Source: an uncultured Bacilli bacterium (GTDB lineage Bacteria > Bacillota_I > Bacilli_A > RF39 > UBA660). From it: a DNA stretch of 64,000 nt. The stretch lies in assembly GCA_934168275.1 (NCBI GenBank), contig CAKPNA010000001.1, forward strand, positions 248,001 through 312,000, read 5' to 3'. Position numbers and translations under genes: made by a program. The notes under the pieces were generated by a model that was not told the origin of the DNA, ran no database searches, and saw nothing but the letters and a program-made list of their open reading frames with translations. This document shows positions 8,542 through 17,082 of this stretch, piece after piece; positions within the stretch are counted from its first letter, which is position 1; each line of letters starts with the position of its first letter.

Positions 8542-9828
8542 ATGAAAAGTAAATTTATTAAATCCACTATTATTCTCCTAATAGGAGGCTTATTAACTAA
8601 AATATTAAGTATGGTTATTAGAATATTTCTAACTAGAGCTATAACTACTAAAGGAATAGGACTATATATGTTAATCTTACCAACATTTAATCTCTTTATA
8701 ACTCTATCAACCTTCTCATTACCAATATCTATATCTAAACTAATAAGTGAAAATAAAAAAAGAAGTAAAAATATCATTCTATCTATTATTCCTGTATCTT
8801 TATTATATAACTTTATATTAATGTTTATATTAATTATTATTAGTCCCTTAATTAGTAAATACTTACTTAATAATACTACTCTATATTATCCTGTTATGGC
8901 TATATCTTTAACATTACCTTTTATTTGTATCTCTAATATTATTAAAGGATACTTCTTTGGTAAAGAAAGAATGTTTCCCTATATTATGTCTAATATTATC
9001 GAACAAATAGTAAGATTAATATTAACTATAACTCTTATTCCTAAACTAATGACTATTAATTTAACTATAGCTATTGTTGGAGTAGTTCTTATAAATATTG
9101 TAAGTGAATTATCTTCTACTATTACTATGATGTTATTTATCCCTAAAGTAATAGACCTAAAAGTAGAAGACTTTAAATATAATAAAGGTATATTTCGAGA
9201 AATATTAAACGTAAGTATTCCCACAACAGGTAGTCGACTAATAGGCTCAATTACCTACTTTCTAGAACCCATTATCTTAACATTTGTCCTCTTACAAGTA
9301 GGATATACTAATGACTTTATAACTAATCAATATGGTATTATTAATGGTTATGTTTATCCTATCTTATTATTACCATCATTCTTTACCATGGCTATATCTA
9401 ATGCCCTCCTACCTGTAGTATCTAATAATTATAACAACAATAGAAAATCATATGCTAAAAATAAAATACAACAAGCCATTATTATTTCTCTCTTAGTAGG
9501 AGTGCCTGCTACAATTATCTTAATGATATTCCCTGAATTCTTCTTAAAACTTATCTATAACACTACCCTAGGAAGTAATTATATTAGAATAGTTGCACCT
9601 GTATTTATCTTACATTATATTCAAGCACCCCTAACAATAACTCTCCAAGCTATAGGTAAATCAAAGATTGCCATGAAAGGTACACTATATGGTTCAATCA
9701 TAAGAACAATTCTCTTATTTACTACTAGTTATTTAAAAATAGGTATCTGGGGTTTAATAATTGCTACAACTTCGAATATTGTTTATATAACCTTACAGCA
9801 CCTTTATTATGTTAAAAAATATATATAA
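8542..9828 (+). CDS. Polysaccharide flippase, SpoVB/MurJ-like (MOP superfamily)
   Basis: 428 residues with about 12-14 membrane helices. The start SKFIKSTIILLIGGLLTKIL, the FLTRAITTKGIGLYMLI segment and the internal GYFFGKERMFPYIMSNIIEQ are characteristic of the SpoVB/MurJ branch of the MOP flippases, which move lipid-linked precursors such as lipid II across the membrane. Whether this copy serves peptidoglycan or another polymer is not decidable. No clear Shine-Dalgarno precedes the ATG. It is the only plus-strand gene between two minus-strand operons; the 180 bases upstream hold no gene. Confidence 0.88.
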   Translation: MKSKFIKSTIILLIGGLLTKILSMVIRIFLTRAITTKGIGLYMLILPTFNLFITLSTFSLPISISKLISENKKRSKNIILSIIPVSLLYNFILMFILIIISPLISKYLLNNTTLYYPVMAISLTLPFICISNIIKGYFFGKERMFPYIMSNIIEQIVRLILTITLIPKLMTINLTIAIVGVVLINIVSELSSTITMMLFIPKVIDLKVEDFKYNKGIFREILNVSIPTTGSRLIGSITYFLEPIILTFVLLQVGYTNDFITNQYGIINGYVYPILLLPSFFTMAISNALLPVVSNNYNNNRKSYAKNKIQQAIIISLLVGVPATIILMIFPEFFLKLIYNTTLGSNYIRIVAPVFILHYIQAPLTITLQAIGKSKIAMKGTLYGSIIRTILLFTTSYLKIGIWGLIIATTSNIVYITLQHLYYVKKYI

Positions 9829-9853
9829 AAACTAGAACTCAATGTCCTAGTTT
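9829..9853. terminator. Short bidirectional terminator between convergent genes
   Basis: A perfect 7-bp inverted repeat, AAACTAG (9829-9835) and CTAGTTT (9847-9853), with an 11-base loop lies between the flippase stop and the stop of the convergent gene. The T-rich flank on the plus side (TTTATTTATTTG) is modest, so efficiency is uncertain. Confidence 0.5.
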
Positions 9854-10946
9854 ATTTATTTGTTTCTTCCTTCTTACTATTTAAATCTAATTTTAAGACT
9901 CTACATCTATTAGTTTTCTTCTCATCAGTACTTTCCTTAGGTTTACTATTTCCATATAATGAAGTTGTCATAATATTATAAACTGTATTATAACAAGTTC
10001 GATCAACAACACTAGTTTTTAAAGTTTGATCAACAAAGTCTTCACTATCATCATCAAGTTCTTGAACAATATATTCATACAATTCATCACTTATACAATC
10101 ATATTGCTTAATCTTTTCTATAATACCGAGTTTTTTACCTATATAATATATCAAAAATGTTTCTGTAAAAATACTATCTACTTCTTCCATATATTCATAA
10201 ATCTTATCTAACATATCTTTATATTTTTTTCTCTCATCCATAGAAATATATCTATCCCAATTCTTTTGAATGTTAACTATTCTTTCTCTAAAAGGTATTA
10301 ATACATCTAAATGAGCACTAGCAAACGATGCTAACATCGAATCATATCTTTCAACAATACTAAGCATACAATTATTTATTCCACTACTATTTATATCTTC
10401 AGGTCTCCTAAATCTTTCATGTAATATTTTTTCTAAATCACATTCACTAAGTATTTCTTCAATCATTTTTTTAGCATAATACTTTAAAATTATTTCACTA
10501 TGATTATAAGAATCATATATTAATAAGAATCCATATCCAATACTTCTTTTTACTTCTCCATCTTTTACCTTACTTAATTCAAATAATACTCTTTTACCAG
10601 AATATATTGCTTCACTAATAACATTATACTTAATATCTTTTGTTAGTTCTTCCATAATAATAACTAATTCAATTCTCTCATAATCAGTATCTGTATTATC
10701 CAAAAAATAATCTGCTACATTCTTAATAAAACTAATATCATTCTTAAACTTTAAAACTATATATTTAACAAACTCATAATCTTTCTGAACACTATCTGAA
10801 CATAAATTATACATTTCTTTATCATTTGAATATTCAATAACTTTCATCATAAAATATTTATCATTTTCTAATTCATCTACTGAATAATTTCCTAAATCAT
10901 CACCATTAATATAACTAATAATTAAATCTTTACTATATTTACTCAT
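9852..10946 (-). CDS. Unknown helical protein in sigma-factor operon
   Basis: 364 residues, acidic and mostly helical, without signal peptide or membrane segment. The middle holds YDSMLASFASAHLDVLIPFRERI; the C-terminal tail is charged (KESTDEKKTNRCR). I do not recognise a family. Its ATG overlaps the stop of the sigma-like gene by four bases (ATGA), so it is translated together with that protein. A cytoplasmic partner or regulator of the sigma-like factor is a reasonable inference from coupling, but nothing in the sequence proves it. Confidence 0.65.
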   Translation of the reverse strand: MSKYSKDLIISYINGDDLGNYSVDELENDKYFMMKVIEYSNDKEMYNLCSDSVQKDYEFVKYIVLKFKNDISFIKNVADYFLDNTDTDYERIELVIIMEELTKDIKYNVISEAIYSGKRVLFELSKVKDGEVKRSIGYGFLLIYDSYNHSEIILKYYAKKMIEEILSECDLEKILHERFRRPEDINSSGINNCMLSIVERYDSMLASFASAHLDVLIPFRERIVNIQKNWDRYISMDERKKYKDMLDKIYEYMEEVDSIFTETFLIYYIGKKLGIIEKIKQYDCISDELYEYIVQELDDDSEDFVDQTLKTSVVDRTCYNTVYNIMTTSLYGNSKPKESTDEKKTNRCRVLKLDLNSKKEETNK

Positions 10947-11851
10947 AAAATCACTCCTTCTTTATAATATCTTACCAATTTACGTGATGGATATCTTAGT
11001 TTTCTTAAAGCATGAACTTCTATCTGCCTAACTCTATCTTTTGTAATACCATATTGTTTACCAATTTCTCGATATCCTTTTGTATCGCAACCACCTAAAC
11101 CATATCTTTGATAAATAATATCTTTCTCTCTTTCATCTTTCATTACCAAATCAACATCTCTAATAAATGCTTGGCGTTCACTCTCATTAATAATATCTCT
11201 TTCCATATCATTTCTATCTACTATATTATCACTTATATCATCAAATATACTAATATCAATAATTAACTTTAAATAATTCTTAATAGTTGTCTTATTAATA
11301 TCATTTATATCCATATTTATGTTTATATACATCTTTTCAAATAATAATAAAATATCTTCTGCAAAAGACTCATAAGTAGAATCATAAAACATTTCTCTAA
11401 GTAAATCATAATTTAACTTTTCATTACTTTTTCTTAATTCAACATAATTGTTAAACAGATTTATAAATTCATCAACACTACAACCGAATAAATCACATAT
11501 TAAGAAGTCAGAACCTCCTAATTTTTCATAAACTTCATTAAAGAATGTTGTTGTAAATAAATTTGAATATTTACTAATACTTAATAATTCTCCATTATAT
11601 ATCTTTTGTATCCATACCTCTGTAAAAGCACTAATAATATCATCAATATCATATAAACGTGTTGATAAAACTACCAAATTATTTCTAGATATATAATTAT
11701 ATACAACATAAAGTGTACCTAGTATTAATTTATCCATATACTCTTTCTTTAATGAATCATTACTAGCACTTGTCGCTTTTCTATAAAGTTCTTGAGCTTC
11801 TGCTAACTTCAATTTATCAAAACTAGATATTTGATTAAATAATTCATTCAT
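10943..11851 (-). CDS. Divergent sigma-70-like transcription factor
   Basis: 302 residues from the ATG at 11851; a TTG at 11872 lies before the G-rich Shine-Dalgarno (GGGGGG, 10 bases before the ATG) and is unlikely. The C-terminal 75 residues are a clear sigma region 4: LVMKDEREKDIIYQRYGLGG, then GYREIGKQYGITKDRVRQIE and ALRKLRYPS, with the recognition helix at TKDRVRQIE. The N-terminal part (about 45-120: YVVYNYISRNN, YDIDDIISAFTEVW) looks like a degenerate region 2. Between them is a long unrecognised helical stretch. It is the middle gene of a tight three-gene operon. Whether it replaces a sigma factor or only binds DNA is open. Confidence 0.8.
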   Translation of the reverse strand: MNELFNQISSFDKLKLAEAQELYRKATSASNDSLKKEYMDKLILGTLYVVYNYISRNNLVVLSTRLYDIDDIISAFTEVWIQKIYNGELLSISKYSNLFTTTFFNEVYEKLGGSDFLICDLFGCSVDEFINLFNNYVELRKSNEKLNYDLLREMFYDSTYESFAEDILLLFEKMYININMDINDINKTTIKNYLKLIIDISIFDDISDNIVDRNDMERDIINESERQAFIRDVDLVMKDEREKDIIYQRYGLGGCDTKGYREIGKQYGITKDRVRQIEVHALRKLRYPSRKLVRYYKEGVIL

Positions 11852-11880
11852 AACCAAATTACCCCCCTTCAAATATATAA

Positions 11881-12492
11881 CTAAATTCTTTCTTTAATTA
11901 ATTCTTTAACTTTTCTTTCACTTTTAACACAAGCAAAATAATCATCATCTGCTGTATCATAATAAAAGCCTAAACCATCCGTTGTTTCATTTGCCATACT
12001 ATGTAACCTTTTTAGTTTAGTTTCTCTATCTTTATCACTAATATGTCCATACATCCCAAGACAAATATTAAGACCTAAATCGTGTAATTGCTTAATTTTA
12101 TCAATATCACATATATCATATGGATTGTGTGTTAAAAACAAATCACAATTATCAACTTTAAATATTGAAGAACTCATTAATACTAACAATCTATCATCAT
12201 AAATTATTAGTCTACCATTATTTAAACCAAACGTCTCTCCAAAAGATGAAACAACTGCAACTAACTTTAAACCTAAACTATCGTATTTGCCTTTATTTAT
12301 TTCAATAGCAGTTTCATCTGACAAATTTATATCTAAAAAAGACAAATAATCACCATACATCTTAGTTTGCTTATATAATCTACTTACCCATTCAACAAAA
12401 TCTGTATCATTCAAAATATTAAATTTATCATACTTCTTACCAGCAGATTTACAATATTGATAATATAAACAAAACCAATATTCACTTTTCAT
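11881..12492 (-). CDS. Unknown protein, first gene of the sigma-factor operon
   Basis: 203 residues, soluble, aromatic-rich N terminus (KSEYWFCLYYQYCK). Recognisable strands include LGLKLVAVVSSFGETFGL, RLIIYDDRLLVLMSSS and NCDLFLTHNPYDICDIDKIK, suggesting an alpha/beta fold, but no family is recognised. AGGAGG is perfectly placed before the ATG. It ends 29 bases before the sigma-like gene, in the same direction. The first-gene position suggests an upstream sensor or regulatory role; this is inference only. Confidence 0.6.
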   Translation of the reverse strand: MKSEYWFCLYYQYCKSAGKKYDKFNILNDTDFVEWVSRLYKQTKMYGDYLSFLDINLSDETAIEINKGKYDSLGLKLVAVVSSFGETFGLNNGRLIIYDDRLLVLMSSSIFKVDNCDLFLTHNPYDICDIDKIKQLHDLGLNICLGMYGHISDKDRETKLKRLHSMANETTDGLGFYYDTADDDYFACVKSERKVKELIKERI

Positions 12493-12553
12493 AAATAACC
12501 TCCTATATTTTTTTACTTTTTCCCCAAAAGCACTAGTATTATACTCTAAATCA

Positions 12554-12562
12554 TGATATAAT
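12554..12562 (+). promoter_or_regulatory. Extended -10 promoter of the LysR gene
   Basis: TGATATAAT (12554-12562) is a perfect extended -10 (TG-N-TATAAT). No good -35 is seen, as is usual for extended -10 promoters. It lies 55 bases before the ATG at 12617. Confidence 0.6.
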
Positions 12563-12586
12563 CAAAATACATATTTTTTATATGTT

Positions 12587-12605
12587 ATATAACTATTAGT
12601 TATAT
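12587..12605. promoter_or_regulatory. Palindrome upstream of LysR gene, possible autoregulatory operator
   Basis: ATATAACT-ATT-AGTTATAT is a perfect 8-bp-arm palindrome fitting the LysR T-N11-A rule. It ends one base before the AGGAGG Shine-Dalgarno and lies downstream of the predicted -10, so binding could block transcription or translation of the regulator. An RNA hairpin is the alternative reading. Confidence 0.5.
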
Positions 12606-12616
12606 TAGGAGGAATT

Positions 12617-13510
12617 ATGAATATAAACTTAGAACTATATAAAACTTTTTATTATGTTGCTAAAAATGAAAGTATATCAAGAGCAGCTAATGAATTATTA
12701 ATAAGTCAACCCGCTATAAGTAAAGCAATTAAAACTTTAGAGGATCAGCTTAATACTAATCTTTTTATTAGAAAAAGAGACGGTGTTGAGTTAACCGAAG
12801 CCGGTGAAGCTATCTATAAAAAAATAAAAGATGCTATGGACTTAATCGGTTCTGCCGAAAACGACCTAAAAACTTTAACAAATATGGAATCAGGTACAAT
12901 TAATATTGGTGCTAGTAAAACTATTATTCATGAGTTTTTAATGCCTTACATAAAATCATTCCATAAAGTACATCCAAATATAAATATTAAAATCCATACC
13001 GACAAAACTTCAGACATAATAAAAAAAGCAAAGATGGGAATAATAGATGTCATATTTACCAATTTACCATATACTTTACCACAAGAATTTAACGAATTTA
13101 AATTGATAGATTTACATGACTGTTTTATTGCTAATGAAGACTTTTCTGAATATAAAAATAAAAAACTAACAATCAAAGACTTAGAAAATCTTCCACTATT
13201 AGTTTTAACTAAAGGTACTGCAACAAGAATTAGACTTGATAATTTTTGTGAAGAAAACAATATACATATTAAACCGGCAATGGAATTCAGTAGTAATACT
13301 TTAATAAAAGAGTTCACAGAAGAAGGATTCGGTATAGGTCTTTTAAATGAAGAACATATAAAAGAAGAATTACAATCAGGTAAATTATTTAAGTTAGATA
13401 TTAACCTAACATTAAAAGAAAAATATTTAGGTATGGTATATAACAAAGAAAATAAAAGTCTTGTCGCTAAAAACTTTATAAAATACATAAAAGATAGTAT
13501 TAAAAACTAA
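12617..13510 (+). CDS. LysR-family transcriptional regulator
   Basis: 297 residues. The N-terminal winged helix-turn-helix is canonical: LELYKTFYYVAKNESISRAA, NELLISQPAISKAIKTLED and QLNTNLFIRKRDGVELTEAG. The C-terminal effector domain (about 92-290) has the periplasmic-binding-like fold with SGTINIGASKTIIHEFLMP and FTEEGFGIGLLNEE. The inducer is unknown. AGGAGG (12607-12612) is 4 bases from the ATG. The gene is divergent from the sigma-factor operon 124 bases away, and LysR proteins often regulate the divergent gene, making that operon a candidate target. Confidence 0.94.
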   Translation: MNINLELYKTFYYVAKNESISRAANELLISQPAISKAIKTLEDQLNTNLFIRKRDGVELTEAGEAIYKKIKDAMDLIGSAENDLKTLTNMESGTINIGASKTIIHEFLMPYIKSFHKVHPNINIKIHTDKTSDIIKKAKMGIIDVIFTNLPYTLPQEFNEFKLIDLHDCFIANEDFSEYKNKKLTIKDLENLPLLVLTKGTATRIRLDNFCEENNIHIKPAMEFSSNTLIKEFTEEGFGIGLLNEEHIKEELQSGKLFKLDINLTLKEKYLGMVYNKENKSLVAKNFIKYIKDSIKN

Positions 13511-13522
13511 TACTATCTTTTT
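13490..13522. terminator. Strong bidirectional terminator
   Basis: A perfect 13-bp stem (13490-13502 with 13508-13520) and 5-base loop has T-runs on both strands. It includes the stop codons of both the LysR gene and the convergent 560-aa gene. Confidence 0.9.
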
Positions 13523-15195
13523 GAACGCCCATTTTCAAAATCTTTTAATTCATCTTCTGATACAGCACTATTTTGTTGAAGGGCATTTAGTGTTTCGTAT
13601 GACAATTGTGGTTTTATTGATAAATCTCTACTAACATATAACGCTAGTTCTGCTTGTTCGGTAGGAGTAAATTTTCTAATAAAGTTTTCATTTGCCACTT
13701 CTTCAACTATTGAAGAAAATAATGCTTCATTTTTTATATCATTAAATGAACTTCTACCACCTGAATGCTTTATATCACCCTGCTCCATATTATAACTAGC
13801 TCCACTATCTGAACTATTAAACAAGTTTCTATATATTTGTAATGTTTGTAGTAATTCATTATCCTTACCAACACGAATAGTTTCTGCTTTACCGGTCTTA
13901 ATAGAATATACATAATTACTACCATTATCATCCGGATAAATACCTCTAAATATATAATCTCTTTTTTGCTTTCTAGCATTTAATAGTTCATACAAGATTG
14001 TTCTAGAACTCCTAGAAGTGTTAAGATCACCTTTATAATCGGTTGTAGATATTGAAACATATCCTCCTGGTCTTTTAGAATCATTTAAATACCTATCCGG
14101 AGCAATTCGTGCTAAACAAAAACAAGTTTTAAAGAAATCTCCTCTCATAAAAGAAGAAGTTTTTAATACAACTCTCTCCCAATTGATGATCTCATACTTC
14201 TTACCATCTATTTCATATAAGCCATTACTATCAAGAATTACTTTTTCATTATTATAAATAGCAAGTAATACATCTAAAGCTGAAGAAGTATGAGTAAGAC
14301 TAGAACCAGTCATTATATTTAAAACATTAAGTGCTTCATCACCTAATTCACTTCCTTTAGGAAATCCAAGTAAATGCGGAATATTAAAATCATTAAGTTG
14401 AAAAGTAAAATCAAAGGTTGAGCCATCAGCCAATTTTACAGAATTTTCAACATTATTTCTCCTTGAAGTATATATTGTTCTGTAAGTTTCAATACATAAA
14501 TTTAAATTTTCAAACAAAATAGTCATAACTTTCTTCATCGCATCATTACTAGAAGATATAATTTTATTTCCCATAGGAAAATCACTAATATTAATTTCTG
14601 ATTTCTCTTTTGAACCTGTAATCTTCTTACCACCACTAGTATAAATCTCAGTATCAGACGATTTTTTATATGTAAATTTTCCATTCTTTTGAGACAATAC
14701 TTCATTATAATATTTTGATCGAGAATCAGCCTCAACTATAATATTTCTACCCATAGCAGCCTCAATTAAATTAACTAATGCCACATCATCAAAACAAAAT
14801 CTTTTATTTAATCTATCCGCTAAATATTTAACCTGTGCATATACATCACATTTAAATTGTTGAGGATACCCCTTAGATTTTAAAAAACTTTCAAGTCTCA
14901 AAGAAATACTCTCTTGATTATAATTATTTAAAATAAAATCTATCGATTTACCATATTCTCTACTTGCAAATTCATTAATAACACTAATAACAATATTAGT
15001 ATATAGTTCAATTGCTTCTTTATATAACTGAAGAATATCTCGTAATATAACATTATCGTCTTCATAATCTTTTTTATATGACTGAAACTTCATATTAATC
15101 TCATTAAAGTTTAAAATTAAAAGTCTAGCTATATCAGCTCTAGACACATTAAAAGAACCATATATATCCTCTAATATAACCTTTTTATTATCCAT
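13513..15195 (-). CDS. Unknown 560-aa protein with a possible PBECR4-like core
   Basis: 560 residues from the ATG at 15195, with AAGG 8 bases upstream; a GTG at 15204 overlaps that site. N-terminal third helical. The middle part has TIYTSRRNNVENS, FDFTFQLNDFNIPHLLGFPKG and LDVLLAIYNNEKVILDSNGL. The phrase 'strand, then (I/F)PHLLG' followed by a helical insert resembles the PBECR4 phage-associated nuclease-like domain (BECR fold), but I rate that weakly. The C-terminal 150 residues contain KRDYIFRGIYPDDNGSNYVYSI and an acidic tail. No signal peptide or membrane helix is seen. It is a single-gene unit closed by a shared strong terminator. Confidence 0.6.
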   Translation of the reverse strand: MDNKKVILEDIYGSFNVSRADIARLLILNFNEINMKFQSYKKDYEDDNVILRDILQLYKEAIELYTNIVISVINEFASREYGKSIDFILNNYNQESISLRLESFLKSKGYPQQFKCDVYAQVKYLADRLNKRFCFDDVALVNLIEAAMGRNIIVEADSRSKYYNEVLSQKNGKFTYKKSSDTEIYTSGGKKITGSKEKSEINISDFPMGNKIISSSNDAMKKVMTILFENLNLCIETYRTIYTSRRNNVENSVKLADGSTFDFTFQLNDFNIPHLLGFPKGSELGDEALNVLNIMTGSSLTHTSSALDVLLAIYNNEKVILDSNGLYEIDGKKYEIINWERVVLKTSSFMRGDFFKTCFCLARIAPDRYLNDSKRPGGYVSISTTDYKGDLNTSRSSRTILYELLNARKQKRDYIFRGIYPDDNGSNYVYSIKTGKAETIRVGKDNELLQTLQIYRNLFNSSDSGASYNMEQGDIKHSGGRSSFNDIKNEALFSSIVEEVANENFIRKFTPTEQAELALYVSRDLSIKPQLSYETLNALQQNSAVSEDELKDFENGRSKR

Positions 15196-15226
15196 TTCTA
15201 TCACCTTCTATTAAATAAATTATAAC

Positions 15227-15256
15227 AAAAAAAAGTATTACTTTAAATACTTTTTT
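15227..15256 (-). terminator. Terminator of the ANL ligase - sensor kinase operon
   Basis: Stem 15229-15239 with 15246-15256 (11 bp), 6-base loop, followed on the minus strand by the T-run complementary to the As at 15227-15234. It overlaps the stop codon of the kinase gene. Confidence 0.8.
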
Positions 15257-17043
15257 AATATATTATGTAATTTATTACTATCCATAGGTTTCATTATATA
15301 ACCTAAATTATAAGTCTTATATTTACTCTCTAAATCATTACCACTAGTTAACATAACTACTACATTAGGACTATATCCTGCCATTCTCTTAATCTTATTA
15401 CTAATATCAGGATTTCCAATAAGATTAGCATCTAACCAATAAAACTCTGAACTATCAGGCATCATATCGTCTAGTAAAATCATATCATAATGATTATCAC
15501 CATATAATAAATTAGTAAACTCTATATAATCATAAGCTACTGTTATATTAATATGATAAGGCTCTAATAAAAGTATTAAATTATTTATCTTATCTTTATT
15601 ATCATCTACTAATAGAATATTCTTACTAGATAAGTCAAAATACTCCACTTTTCTATTTCTTTTAGATATCTCTACTTCTTGATAATTCTTCTCTATTCTT
15701 TGATTAATTGTTAAACAAAACTCTAACTTACCATCAACATTATTAATAGTAAACTTTATTTTTTGTAATTCTACTAACTTCTTTAAAACATTATACTCTA
15801 ACCCACTTAATACTTTATCATAATCTTCTATCTTATCTAAACCTTTTGTATTATCTATAATCATCGTAAACTTCATTCTAGATACTACACCAAGTTCATA
15901 TACATCAAGTTTTAATAAAATATCTTTAACTTCAAAGTTAGCCATAATAGTACTATATAAACTAATTAAAGTCTCTTTAATCTTTTCATCATCCCCACTT
16001 AAAACCGGATGAATATTATTATCAAAATCATAAGTAAACTTAACTTTATCATTAATAGATTTAATATCAAATAACTCTCTAATTTCCTCAAATAATTCTT
16101 TAGTATCATACTTATACTTCTTTAATGGATACTTACCACTTTCTATCTTCGATAACTCTATACTACTCTTAATCTCATTAACAAGATTAACTGAATATTT
16201 CTGTATCTCTTCTTTATCTTTAACAAACTCTTCATCACTATCATAATGTTTATTACCAAACTGTAATAACTTAGTAAGTGAAGTATCAATACTAGATGAT
16301 AAATTATTCATACTATTAACTGTTGCATCTTTTTCTCTTTCTAATAAATCATTAGTAGTAGTTAATTCTTTAATTAATTTAACATCCGGATTCTCAATCG
16401 TAAAATACATAAGAAATATTACCAAAGTCTCAATAGGTGTTGTCAATAGCATATACGGATATTTCATTTGTATTGCCCCACCAATTCCTGCTAAAATAAG
16501 AAATATAAAAATAGGTAAATATTGTTTTATACTAATATTTTTAATTTTCCATACAATAACAATAAGCCAAATACTCATTACTATAATTAATACAGCTTGT
16601 AAAAATCTAACTGAAACCCCATAAGAATAAACATAAGTACCATCGTTATAGTATTCCATAGGTAAAAATATTTCTATAGCTGATAATACAAAGAATAATA
16701 CTATACATACACACTTTACAGTATAGAAAAACTTACTATTTTCTAAATCACTATTCTTCTCATTAAAAGCAACTACAAAAACATAGTAAGTATATATCAT
16801 TAAAAATAATAAATAATAAATAAGTAATGCCTTTGTAACTACCACATTAATAAGAGGAATCTTATCCATATGCATAACAGTATAAAAACACCCTAATTCA
16901 ATTAGTAATCCAAAGACATTAGATACTAATAAGCACTTAAATATTCTATTTTCTAAATTAGAAATATGTTCTTTCATAAAATAAAATATATTTAAAAGTA
17001 CAACATAAACAAGACTTGTAATTTGAAGTAATATTAAACTCAT
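15238..17043 (-). CDS. 7TM hybrid sensor protein with degenerate kinase and intact receiver
   Basis: 601 residues. About seven membrane helices (1-215) lead into a coiled coil (LIKELTTTNDLLEREKDA). The segment that should be the phospho-acceptor box reads NLSSSIDTSLTKL where hybrid kinases have NMSHEIRTPLNAI: the His is Ser, and E, R and P are also lost. The ELSKIESGKYPL turn after the dimerisation helices is kept. The ATPase-like part (DDEKIKETLISLY, MIIDNTKGLDKIED) lacks a clear N-box Asn and G-box glycines. The C-terminal receiver is intact: LLVDDNKD, ILLDDMMPD (phospho-Asp), VMLTSGND, YIMKPMD. It probably works as a scaffold or receives phosphate from another kinase. The ANL ligase gene lies 39 bases upstream. 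Confidence 0.82.
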   Translation of the reverse strand: MSLILLQITSLVYVVLLNIFYFMKEHISNLENRIFKCLLVSNVFGLLIELGCFYTVMHMDKIPLINVVVTKALLIYYLLFLMIYTYYVFVVAFNEKNSDLENSKFFYTVKCVCIVLFFVLSAIEIFLPMEYYNDGTYVYSYGVSVRFLQAVLIIVMSIWLIVIVWKIKNISIKQYLPIFIFLILAGIGGAIQMKYPYMLLTTPIETLVIFLMYFTIENPDVKLIKELTTTNDLLEREKDATVNSMNNLSSSIDTSLTKLLQFGNKHYDSDEEFVKDKEEIQKYSVNLVNEIKSSIELSKIESGKYPLKKYKYDTKELFEEIRELFDIKSINDKVKFTYDFDNNIHPVLSGDDEKIKETLISLYSTIMANFEVKDILLKLDVYELGVVSRMKFTMIIDNTKGLDKIEDYDKVLSGLEYNVLKKLVELQKIKFTINNVDGKLEFCLTINQRIEKNYQEVEISKRNRKVEYFDLSSKNILLVDDNKDKINNLILLLEPYHINITVAYDYIEFTNLLYGDNHYDMILLDDMMPDSSEFYWLDANLIGNPDISNKIKRMAGYSPNVVVMLTSGNDLESKYKTYNLGYIMKPMDSNKLHNILKKYLK

Positions 17044-17082
17044 TTCCTAGCACCTCTTATATTACATAGTATATCATATATT

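Noticed and set aside
8538..9224. Minus-strand frames opposite the flippase
   Set aside because: They mirror codon bias of the plus-strand gene, lack ribosome sites and have no recognisable domain.
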